Positions 40,863-50,599 of a stretch of DNA of 64,000 nucleotides are shown here, piece by piece (position 1 is the stretch's first letter; every line of letters starts with the position of its first letter). The notes under the pieces are model-generated. The model made no database searches. It worked only from the letters and a program-made list of their open reading frames with translations, and was not told the DNA's origin. The translations under genes were made by a program, and so were the position numbers. The DNA is from Eupeodes corollae (taxonomy: Eukaryota; Arthropoda; Insecta; Diptera; Syrphidae), in the NCBI RefSeq assembly GCF_945859685.1, contig NC_079149.1, positions 84,497,073-84,561,072 of the forward strand, in the 5' to 3' direction.

Positions 40863-43800
40863 GTGTGTTTTAAAAAACAAAAAAAGAATAAGAAAAACGG
40901 TACAGTTAACCACTTAGAAGATGATTGCGAATTGATCAGTGAAGAACCAATAGTTTATATTAACACAATATGTGAGAGTAATGATTGTACAAAAAAAATG
41001 TGGATTAACGTGTACATTGAAAATAAATTAATTAAAATGGAAATTGATAGTGGGGCCGGCGTATCGGTTATTAGTTATAATGAATTTTGTAAGAACTTTA
41101 GTGATATTCCGATTAAAAGTACTAACATTAAGTTAAATACATATAATAATTCTTCTCTTAATGTTTTAGGTGTTGTTGAGGTTGTTGTTGCTCCGCAGAA
41201 CTTGAAAATTGAAAAGAGTTTGCAGTTGTATGTTGTTGAGTCAAATAAAAACGCGCTATTTGGAAGAGAGTGGCTGTATGCATTTAATGGTTTACCATTG
41301 ACGGAGATATTTCGTGAAGAACGCGATACAAAAAATGAAAATTGTTACCAGGTAAATGAAAAAAATTTTAATGTTCAAAACAACTCCAAAGTTTCATATT
41401 TACCACCGCAACTTTCAATATTAATTCAAAAATACAGTGCGATATTTGGCGAAGATGTAGGCGAAATTAAGGGACAGCCGGTTTCAATTGAATTAACGCC
41501 AAATTCGAAACCTGTGTTTGTTAAGCATAGACCGGTACCGTTCGCGCTTCGGGACTCCATCGCGGAAGAAATAAATAATTTAGTTGCTCAGGGTATTCTT
41601 ATTCGTGTTGACCACAGTGATTGGGCAACTCCAATCGTGCCGATAGTAAAGGCAAATGGAAAAATACGCCTCTGCGGAGATTTTAAAATTACTTTAAACA
41701 AATATATGATCGCGACTGAACATCCTCTCCCCACAATAGACGAGCTTTTTAATGCAATGAATGGCGGTGACAAATTTTCGAAGGTTGACCTTCGCCGTGC
41801 TTATTTACAGTGGAAGGTGAGGGAGGAGGATCAGGAAAAATTAACTTTGTCTACGTTTTTAGGTCTGTTTAAATGTACGCGATTGTGGTATGGTCTTAGT
41901 TGTGCACCTGTAAAATGGCAGAAAAAAATCGAAGAAATACTTGCTGGGATCGAGGGTGTGGGAGTTTTTATTGACGACATTTGTATCACTGGTCCGGATA
42001 ATGAGACACATCTCGCAAGATTAGAAACAGTATTTTCGCGTTTGTTTTCATTTGGATTACGTGTAAATTCTGAAAAATCACATTATTTTCAAGACTCGAT
42101 TGAGTACTGTGGTTTTAAAATTGATAAAGACGGAATTCATAAGACCGCAAGTAAAACAGAAGCGATTGTTAAAGCCCCTTGCCCAACAAATGTATCTGAG
42201 GTACGATCTTTGCTAGGTTTAGTAAATTATTATGGACGATTTTTTCATAATCTTTCAGAGATTCTTGAGCCATTGCATGCATTGATTAGGAAAAATAATA
42301 AATTTAAATGGACATCAGAATGTGAAAGTGCTTTTAAAGCAATAAAAAAAGAAATTATTTCAGATAATTTTTTGGTGCATTACGCAAAAGATAAGCCGTT
42401 GTGTTTGTCGACAGATGCTTCGCCAGTGGGTGTGGGGGCAGTATTGTCCCACATATATCCAGATGGCACTGATAGACCCATCCAGTTTGCTTCACAAACG
42501 TTGTCAATTTCACAACGTAAATGGTCTCAAATAGACAAAGAGGCCTACGCTATTATATACGGTCTTAAGAAATTTTATCAATTCCTTTTCGGTCGTCATT
42601 TTATTCTATTTACAGACCATAAGCCACTGGTACAAATTTTTGCGGCCGATAAAAGTTTGCCACATATGTCTGCTACACGTATGCAACACTACGCGATTTA
42701 TTTGCAAGCATTTAATTATACAATAAAGTACAAACGTTCAGAGCAAAATGGCAATGCTGACGCCATGTCAAGACTGCCGATTTCAACCAATGATTCTTTT
42801 AAGCTTGAAGAATCTGATTTATTTGAAATAAATCAGATAGAAACATTACCAATTACGGCAAAACAGATTGCAGAGGAAACGTCTAGAGATTTGTTACTGA
42901 GTAAATTATTGAAAGGGATTCAAAAGGGGACTCAACTTCAAGCTCACGTACGATTTGGCGTTGACCAAAATGAATTTTCTATACAAAGTGGTTGTATAAT
43001 GCGAGGTTTGCGGGTCGTTATCCCAACTAAATTTCAAAAAAAAATTCTTGAAGATTTACACTCATCACATTTTGGGGTAACCAGAATGAAAGAACTAGCA
43101 CGTAGTTTCTGTTGGTGGCCAAAAATTGACCACCAAATTGAAGAATTTGCAAAAAATTGTTCAACTTGTTGTAAATATCAAAATAACCCACCAAAAGTAG
43201 AAACCCATCATTGGAGTTATCCATCAAAACCTTGGGACCGGGCCCATTTGGATTTTGCAGGTCCGTTTTTGGGCGTTTATTTATTACTTTTTGTCGATGC
43301 GTTCTCCAAATGGCCTGAAGTCCATATCTTGAAAAATATAACGACCGATACAACCATTCCAATTTTGAGAAAAATTTTCGCTACTTTTGGGCTACCAAAA
43401 GTTATTTGCACTGACAATGGCAGTCAATTCACGAATATAAAATTTAAACAGTTTTGCGACTCGAATAATATCGTACACAAACGAACTGCACCATATCACC
43501 CTGCCACAAATGGTCAGGTAGAGCGTTATGTTCAAACGATAAAAAACAAATTGCGTTGTCTTAAAAACAAAAACGAAGATTTAGAAGTCAAATTAAATAA
43601 TATTTTGTTCCAATACCGAATTACACCGCACCCTGTTACAAAAAAGTCCCCATCTGAAGTATTATTTAATTATCCTATTCGAAATAAATTTTCGTTATTA
43701 TTGCCAGAGAAAAAATATAATGTTCAACCATTCAATGAAGATATTAGTAGTAGAAGTTTTTCAAAGGGAGAAAGAGTGGCTATTAGAAATTACATTGGCA

Positions 43801-44126
43801 AGGAAAAATGGAATTTTGGAGAAGTTAATGAAAAAACTGGTTTATTGCATTATAATATTAAACTAGAAAATGGTAAAGATGCGTTCCGGCACGTCGATCA
43901 AATCAAAAATGCAGGCAGCCAGGTCGTTGATGGTAATCCCCAGTTCCCGAGTGAAAGTTCGGAGGAGCAACAACAACTTCCGGTACCAGTAAATCAAGAA
44001 ATTGATAAAGATATAAAGGAAAAACAATCAGACCCTGTTCCAAACGTTTCCGAAAACAAACTACCATTTATACCACGAAAAAGTAATAGAATTCGGAAAC
44101 CTGTGGATAGGCTGACATATTATTAA
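40863..44126 (+). CDS. pol: LTR retrotransposon Pol (protease, RT, RNase H, integrase)
   Basis: 1087 open codons counted from the Met at 40863; the true frame begins after the TAA at 40761. Protease active site DSGAG at residue 62. Reverse transcriptase: first Asp 309 (SKVDLRRAYLQ) and FIDD at 371-372. RNase H: LSTDASPVGVGAVLS, DKEAYAIIYGLKKF, FTDHKPL and NADAMSRLP. Integrase: zinc-binding HX4H-type start HSSHFGVTRM with CSTC, then Asp 797, Asp 851 and Glu 887 (the last two 35 residues apart). All catalytic residues are present and no stop or frameshift is seen, so the enzyme set looks functional. K02A2.6-like/mag-like Gypsy lineage is a guess. Confidence 0.95.
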   Translation: MCFKKQKKNKKNGTVNHLEDDCELISEEPIVYINTICESNDCTKKMWINVYIENKLIKMEIDSGAGVSVISYNEFCKNFSDIPIKSTNIKLNTYNNSSLNVLGVVEVVVAPQNLKIEKSLQLYVVESNKNALFGREWLYAFNGLPLTEIFREERDTKNENCYQVNEKNFNVQNNSKVSYLPPQLSILIQKYSAIFGEDVGEIKGQPVSIELTPNSKPVFVKHRPVPFALRDSIAEEINNLVAQGILIRVDHSDWATPIVPIVKANGKIRLCGDFKITLNKYMIATEHPLPTIDELFNAMNGGDKFSKVDLRRAYLQWKVREEDQEKLTLSTFLGLFKCTRLWYGLSCAPVKWQKKIEEILAGIEGVGVFIDDICITGPDNETHLARLETVFSRLFSFGLRVNSEKSHYFQDSIEYCGFKIDKDGIHKTASKTEAIVKAPCPTNVSEVRSLLGLVNYYGRFFHNLSEILEPLHALIRKNNKFKWTSECESAFKAIKKEIISDNFLVHYAKDKPLCLSTDASPVGVGAVLSHIYPDGTDRPIQFASQTLSISQRKWSQIDKEAYAIIYGLKKFYQFLFGRHFILFTDHKPLVQIFAADKSLPHMSATRMQHYAIYLQAFNYTIKYKRSEQNGNADAMSRLPISTNDSFKLEESDLFEINQIETLPITAKQIAEETSRDLLLSKLLKGIQKGTQLQAHVRFGVDQNEFSIQSGCIMRGLRVVIPTKFQKKILEDLHSSHFGVTRMKELARSFCWWPKIDHQIEEFAKNCSTCCKYQNNPPKVETHHWSYPSKPWDRAHLDFAGPFLGVYLLLFVDAFSKWPEVHILKNITTDTTIPILRKIFATFGLPKVICTDNGSQFTNIKFKQFCDSNNIVHKRTAPYHPATNGQVERYVQTIKNKLRCLKNKNEDLEVKLNNILFQYRITPHPVTKKSPSEVLFNYPIRNKFSLLLPEKKYNVQPFNEDISSRSFSKGERVAIRNYIGKEKWNFGEVNEKTGLLHYNIKLENGKDAFRHVDQIKNAGSQVVDGNPQFPSESSEEQQQLPVPVNQEIDKDIKEKQSDPVPNVSENKLPFIPRKSNRIRKPVDRLTYY

Positions 44127-44358
44127 TGATTTGAAATAATTAAAATGAATCGTGAAATAATATAATTAAGTATAATCATAAAGACTTATAAATTAGAACT
44201 AAGTTTTGCTGTTACTTGTATTTAAATTTGAAATTATCTCATTTAGATTTGTAAGTAAGTTTTTAAATTTGTTGAATTATGATTTTGAAATATGTTCAGT
44301 TAAAATAATACCATTTGGATGTATAACGAAGAATGTGTTTCTCTTGAAGAGAGAAAAT
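44127..44358 (+). other. LTR element 3' UTR with polypurine tract
   Basis: AT-rich, ending in GAAGAGAGAAAAT just before the 3' LTR, the expected place of the plus-strand primer. Confidence 0.6.
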
Positions 44359-44564
44359 TGTTATAGCCTTAATGATTATTAAAATGTGTTAGCTATTTGG
44401 TAGCACTTGTCTTTAGCAATAAAAGTGATGTACTTATCTAATATGACGCAATATCCTCCTTCTGGCTTAGACATCCAACGTGGTAACATCATTGCGAAAT
44501 AAAAGCAACCATTTTAAAATACAATTGTAGACGTGTTCTTTTCTTTCACACCACGAGTACAACA
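44359..44564 (+). repeat. 3' LTR
   Basis: 206 bp, same as the 5' LTR except T for G in GGCTTAGACA and T for G in ACAATTGTAG. Confidence 0.92.
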
Positions 44565-45476
44565 GCCTTTAAACTTGCTTTCGAAGAATCAATGAATAAA
44601 CGCCACTGAGAGTGATCAAATTCGATGTCTAACATTTTCGTAATCTCATTTATGTTATTGCAAAATACCAAATCTCCATCCTGAGAAAAATATGTTCTGA
44701 AGTGCTGACCACGGTTTCGAAAGTAGCAAACTTTTGTGTTATTCCATTCTTTTATAGACGAGATCCTTATAGTTAGGTATGATTGTTTTTTGGAGAAATT
44801 TAGATCCCGAACTACATAAATCATTTAAATCTCCTTGAGTTATGAAATATAGCTCGTTCGCAATTCCTTCAAACTGAAAGTCATCGTTCTCGTCAACACA
44901 TTTACCTGAAGTGATGGACGGTCGTGAATGGTCATTCTCAACAGACGTAGTTGCAACTGGTAATAGTCTTGGCATTTTTTTTTAAATCAGAGACTGGTCT
45001 TATAGCCGAAGATAAGTCAGAGTAAATAACTGTATTTTATTTCTGGTAATGTATACCGTTTATGTCAGTGAGATAAAAATAGCAATCCGAAATGTGATCT
45101 CGCTGTTCAGTCCATATCATGGGTACCGCAAACGGCATAGGTCGTTCGTCTTTCTTCCAGTCGTTTAAATTTTTCACACACGTTATGCAACAGACATGAG
45201 GACCCCAGGATTTGTCTTGATGAGAGACAGAAAAAGCAAAACATTGGTGATAACAATCTAACACAAGATTCGTCTTTGTTTTTTGAATGTCAGTTCTCCG
45301 CAAACATAACAAAAACAGTCAGGATCATTGTTACACTTCCTCGAAATATTCACAGGGTTAATAACAATAAAATGTTTAAACAAAAAAGTGTTAAAATGCA
45401 ACCACAAATATTTGTAAAACGGTTTACTTGGAAGCGTTTTGATGCGTAGGACAAGTTTTGAGTTAATCCGTATCAC
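44565..45476 (-). pseudogene. Repetitive coding family of unknown function, interrupted by the LTR element
   Basis: On the minus strand: a Cys-rich start (NNDPDCFCYVCGELT near 45320), LVLDCYHQCFAFSVSHQDKS and SWGPHVCCITCVKNL (possible zinc ribbon), PMPFAVPMIWTEQRDHISDC, then after frameshifts VFCNNINEITKMLDIEFDHS and QWRLFIDSSKASLKAV. The frame continues across the LTR element at 39694. Such sequences occur as repeats in many arthropods, perhaps as a transposon-linked gene. No function is assigned. Confidence 0.55.
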
Positions 45477-45649
45477 AAATAAACTGAAGCTTATTGAAAC
45501 GTGACAATTGTGATTTAATAATGAGACTAGATTGACAAAACAAAATTAGCTATCAAAGTTCGTGTGGCAAAATCAGTGTTAACCACTGATATATATAGGT
45601 AAAAGGTAACTATATAGAATTATTTAAAAAAGAAGGCAAATTATTAATA
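45477..45649. other. No recognised feature
   Basis: Short AT-rich spacer. Confidence 0.5.
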
Positions 45650-45735
45650 AATAAAATAAGTCAAGGTGGCCCCTTGAGGTACACCAAAATTGACTTTAAA
45701 TTGAAGGTTTAATCCTGAAGATGACGCTTTAATAT
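45650..45735 (-). pseudogene. LINE reverse transcriptase fragment
   Basis: The minus frame GLNLQFKVNFGVPQGATL contains the GVPQG box of non-LTR reverse transcriptases. Nothing else of the element is clear between here and 46074. Confidence 0.55.
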
Positions 45736-46725
45736 CTACCTTTACGACGCAATCCACAAATCTTTAAAGATGAAAATCCAAACAATCCAAAGTAGAGAAT
45801 TGTATTAAATAAGTAATTGTAGATTTTATTTTCACAAAACCAGTCTAAACTTAATCTAAATCTGGTTTCTGAGTATTTTGTAGAAAAGGTACAAAAATGA
45901 AATTAATATTCGCATTCAGCTAAAATGTGGTGGTCTGATTCCTCCATGACATAATCTATCATATGACACAAAATTTGCTCTTATCCATTATTGTTTATTC
46001 ACATTTTAAAATAGAGCGCCAATTTCGAAATCCTGCTGTTTTCAGCAAATCCATCAAGAACAAAAACATCTTAGGTAAGGGGACTACGTAGTAAGACTGC
46101 TGACATGTTTTTCAACTCCCAATCATTTCCACATCACGTATTCGTTTTGACAGAAACTTGGCTTAATTCAAGCTTTTCTGACACAGCACTTTTCAGCCAA
46201 GAGTTCGAAGTTTACAGAAATTATCGTAATGTTGGTAATGCAATGGATTTAGTTGTTCTTATAATAAGCCTCGCACTCTTATAGCGGTAAAAAATACATA
46301 TTTCCCTTCTTCGGTATATTTTCCATTTGAATTATTAATTGAACTGTTATGTGTAAAGATAATGGTACAGGCTAAGACTATTTTCATTTTAATCGTTTAT
46401 ATTCCTCCAAAAAGTTTAGAGTCTGTTTATAGCGAGCTCTCCTTAGCATAATATTTTGTTATCAGTTTGTTCTGCTCTGACACCAATATTTTACTTCTAG
46501 TTGATTTTAATTTACCACACATAGATTGGATTCCATCAGAAGAAAAATCATGCCTTGAAGCCTCTCTCTCTTCTTCACAATTGGAACTATTAGTACTCTT
46601 GTTCTAGAATGTAGATCAGGAATTACTAATATTGATAAATATCACCCCCAACCACTTGGACATTATTCTTGACATAAGTAATCACCTTTTGATTGCTTAT
46701 ATAACTTTGATTTCAAAAAAAATCA

Positions 46726-47050
46726 AATGGGGTGGCGCAACAGTCCGTTGTGAACCAGGGCCTAGTGACTTACAACTCTCAACCATTCCTGTGTGCGAGT
46801 ACTGTTGTCAGGAATGGAAGGGAACTACAATTTAAGGTCGAACACGAACGGCTAATTTGAGAAAGCACTTTTTCATGACAAGAATTACTCTTGAAGAATT
46901 TGTCAATTCCTAGAGGCAGAACCCGCACAATTTTTTTTTTTTTAATTAAGGTGGCACAGGCAGGGATTGAACCCAAGACCCCTTGCATGACAGTCCAACC
47001 CAAGACCCCTTGCATGACAGTCCAACGCACTATCATCATGCCACGGGTAC
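46726..47050 (-). mobile_element. tRNA-derived SINE, copy E
   Basis: Flanked by TTTGATTTCA at 46716-46725 and 47055-47064. Its head carries a direct duplication of about 28 bp (ACCCCTTGCATGACAGTCCA twice, near 46977-47026). It is inserted in the LINE endonuclease region; the related LINE at 35570 lacks it at this point. Confidence 0.88.
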
Positions 47051-48791
47051 TAATTTTGATTTCAGAAGATCTAATTTCCAGTTTTCTAAATATTTAATCA
47101 TTTCTGGAATTGCTGATACTTTAGCATTTCTAATATTGACGAAGCAGTTTCAATTTTTAATAAGATCCTTAATAATTGTTTAGAAAAAAATCTTCCTTTT
47201 AAGAAATCAAGAAATACAAACTTTATCCACCCTTGGTACACGAAAGAATTGCGTTTACTTGGAAACAAAAGAAATAAGGCATGGAAAACTTATCTCAAAT
47301 TCTGTCTCCAATCAACTTCTCTGTTTATTTTGAACTGTTTAATGAATTTAAATCTCTTTCTAATATTGTATACGCTTGTTATGTTACTGATAAAGGCACC
47401 ACTTTAAAAGAGAATCCTAAAAAATGTTGGAAACTTGTAAACTTAAAGAAAAAATCAGATGGTTTTCCAGTTAACTTCACTTACAAGAACCTTTCGTTAG
47501 ATAAAACTATTGATACGTTTACCACTTTCGCAACAAATTTCCGTCAGTCATTTGTTAATAGCCCTGAAGAAGTTGATAAAGTATATTTTCATAGTCTTCA
47601 CTCCTTTTCGCAAACTAGCTGTAGTTGCATCCCTATGCTACAGAGCACGGCCCTTGATCTTTTATCTGCGTTGAATGATGACTGCTCAGCCAGACCCTGT
47701 GGTATTCCCCCGATAATACTAAAAAAGTGTAGTAATGCTTTAGTTGAACCCCTTACGTTTTTATTCAAACTTTCTCTAAAAACAGGCGAATTTCCAAGTA
47801 TATGGAAGAAGAACAAGGTGTATATAAGCAACTACAGGCCCGTTGCAAAGCTATCTTGCATTCTTAAAGTGTTTGAACAAGTAGTTTGTGAAAGTGTAGC
47901 ATTTTTTAGTAAATATCTCATTTGCGAAAAGCAACATGGTTTTGTGAAAAAAGATCAACCGTTACTAATCTCCTCACATTCTCAAACATATGTTCAAACG
48001 CTTTAGAACAAGGTTATGAAATTGACTGTGTATACACAGACTTCTCTAAAGCTTTTGACCAACTTAGCCAAGGAATTATTTTATTTAAGCTCAAAGCTCT
48101 TGGTTTTTCACCATTTTTCTTAGATTGGATCAAATCATACCTTGAAAACAGATCCTATGAGGTAAAATTCAGAAATTTTCTTGCAGAACCTCTTGTTGCT
48201 CAATCCGGTGTTCCCCAGGGAAGCCATCTTGGCCCTTTTCTGTTCATCCTGTCTCTTAACGGCTTATCGTCATGTCTACGTTCAATTGAAGTTCTCATTT
48301 TTGCCAATGACATGAAAATTTTTAAGATTATAAAGTCCTCCCATGATCGTTTTCTTTTACAAGCCGATATTGACACTTTCACATTTTGGTGTGGGAAAAA
48401 TAGTCTTTCACTCAACCCTTTAAAATGCCAGACGATAACTTTTACTAAAAAACTAATCAGTCACGTATTTGACAACTGTATATCACATCAAAAAGTCTGT
48501 CGCGTCTCCACATTTAAAGATTTAGGTGTTTATTTCAGTTTCAACTTAGAGTTTACACATCACATTAATTTTATTGTCAGCAAGGCAAGTTCTATGCTTG
48601 GTTGCAAAAACCGCTGGGCAAAGTAGTTCAATGATCCCTATGTTACCCTTTCTTTGTATAATTGCCATGTTCGTGCTCATCTTGAATATGCTTCGCAGGT
48701 ATGGACTCCCTATTACGAAATTCATAGAAAACGTATTGAATCAATTCAACATAATTTCATTCGCTTTGCCCTAAAGGGTCTTCCTTGGAAA

Positions 48792-49055
48792 GATCCTTAT
48801 GATCTGCCTCCTTATGAACATCGTATTCTGCTTCTTCAAATGCAATCTCTCCATCAAAGGCGTGTTAATAATGATTTAATATTTCTTCATCAACTTATTA
48901 ACGGTGAAATTGATGTACCTTATGATCCTTATGATCTGCCTCCTTATGAACATCGTATTCTGCTTCTTCAAATGCAATCTCTCCATCAAAGGCGTGTTAA
49001 TAATGATTTAATATTTCTTCATCAACTTATTAACGGTGAAATTGATGTACCTTAT
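48792..49055 (+). repeat. Exact 132-bp in-frame tandem duplication in a LINE
   Basis: Two copies of 132 bp (48792-48923, 48924-49055) beginning GATCCTTATGATCTGCCTCC, identical by eye. The 44-codon unit stays in frame (PYEHRILLLQMQSLHQRRVN twice). Confidence 0.93.
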
Positions 49056-49494
49056 TTGCTATCTTGTGTACATTTGAATTACCGAGGTTCAACTCATCAC
49101 CTACGTTCTTTTGATTTTATACATATTGAATTCAATAGAACTAACTATGGAAAAAATGAAGCTTTAAGTCGAATTAGCATTTTATATGACTTAAACTGTT
49201 CATCGACAGATTTAAATTTAAATAAGGTGGGATTAAAATCATTGTTTAGAACCAGTGATCCACTATTGTAAACGTCTTTATTTTATGTTTTGTTGTTCTG
49301 TATTAAATCATGTTAAATGTTAATTATGTTTTGTATTTTGTGTGTGTGTTAGACTTTAATTGTATTATTATCTTACTAACAACTAATACATGCACTTATG
49401 ATGAGCCTCTGATCGTGGTTTGAAGCTTGCTATAAGCTAACTACTTTCTGAAATTCTGAAGTGTAAAAAAAAATATATGTAAAATCTCAACGCA

Positions 49495-50400
49495 ACAACA
49501 TGGTGAAGGTTTCCAATACCACAAAATCAAATTTCCTCTAATCAGTGACGCGAGACTGAAAGAAGTTTTCTTTGTAGGTCCCTAAATAGGAGAGGTGATC
49601 AAGGTCCCTTATTTTATAGCTTTATTGACATAAGCTGAAAAAAGAGCGTGTACCGCATTCTTTGCCGTGTGTTAGAATTTTCTTGTCAACAACACAAGTG
49701 AAAACTACGAAGAAATTGAAAAACGATCGCCATTCACTGTAACGGCCACTTCTTGCTTAGTTTCGAAGAAAAATGGCCCAATTATGCCTCTGGATTAAAA
49801 TCCGCACCAAACAGTGACTTGCTTTGGGTTTATCGCCTTTTCAATGCATACGTGCGGTTTTTTTGTGCCCTAAATGCGACAATTTTGCTTCTTTACATCC
49901 CCGCCAAGAACAAAATGAGCTTCTTCTGAAAAGATGTTTTTTGTGGGCAAAATCAGCATCTTCTCGAAGTCAATAACAGGCTCACTTAGCAAACCGAAAA
50001 CGCATTGGATGGTCACTTGGCTTCAACTCCTGAACCAATTGAACTTTGTATGGCGTCATACCAAAGTCTTTCTTCAAAATTCGTCTCAACGATATTTCCG
50101 AAATGCTCGGTTGTTGAGAACGACGGTGAATTGATGTTTTTGGCTTTTCACGCTTTGGTTTATCAATGTTTCTTTCACTTTTTTCACAAGATAACTAACA
50201 TACGGAGCTGACGTTGCTGATCTTCTTCCAAGTCCGTACGCAATTTTCGAACACATTCTGCAACATTACCATGATTTTCAAAGTAATATCGCAATATTTC
50301 CCAGCGTTGTTCGAGCATATAGGTACACAACCATATTCGTTCAGCGGTAGGATAAAATTTATTATCGGTCAAATCAGACATGAGCTAAGTGCTGCCATTC
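49495..50400 (-). pseudogene. Mariner-type transposase pseudogene
   Basis: From 50381 downward: LEQRWEILRYYFENHGNVAE and CVRKLRTDLEEDQQ, the N-terminal HTH. Then, through several frame changes, remnants of the DDE region (KKQNCRIWGT- and RGIIGPFFFE-like blocks near 49880-49790). The end near 49500 matches the second half only weakly. A different subfamily from the copy at 33191. Confidence 0.7.
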
Positions 50401-50599
50401 GGAGCCTTTAGTTTTTGATATACTAAATTTGAATCGACATAATTCTATCGCGTCAGAATTTTGAATTTTGTTTTCAATAGAAAATCCCAAAAAAAGCTTG
50501 CATATCTCCAAAACGTGATTTGATATAACCTTACTTAAAAATATTGTTTCGTTAACAGCAAAAAAACGGGGTTTCGTGGAAATATTAAAAAAAAAAAAA

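Larger units (their letters stand above)
39695..44564 (+). mobile_element. Ty3/Gypsy-type LTR retrotransposon, nearly intact and young
   Basis: Two 206-bp LTRs (39695-39900 and 44359-44564) start TGTTATAGCC and end GTACAACA, differing at two positions by eye. A 5-bp duplication GCCTT (39690-39694, 44565-44569) flanks it. Inside are a gag frame, a zinc-knuckle region and a pol frame with protease, reverse transcriptase, RNase H and integrase in Gypsy order. No envelope gene. The only obvious defect is one in-frame TAA at 40761. The low LTR divergence implies a recent insertion. Confidence 0.93.
46075..49475 (+). mobile_element. LINE with endonuclease and reverse transcriptase, inactivated
   Basis: 46075-46720: endonuclease remnants, ending in a HIDWIPSEE-type block. 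After a SINE, 47281-48006 gives the linker and fingers (GIPPIILKKCSNALVEPLTF, ISNYRPVAKLSCILKVFEQV). A frameshift near 47940 leads to 47922-48626: DCVYTDFSKAFDQ with the first Asp, SGVPQGSHLGPFLFILSLNG, and the catalytic box as FANDMK, in which Asn replaces an essential Asp. A TAG at 48624 precedes the thumb (HLEYASQVWTPYYE) and the C-terminus to 49271. A Jockey/CR1-like LINE. The 3' region to about 49475 ends A-rich. Confidence 0.85.

Noticed and set aside
39695..44564. Endogenous retrovirus with envelope
   Set aside because: Pol is followed within 233 bp by the 3' LTR; there is no room for an envelope gene.
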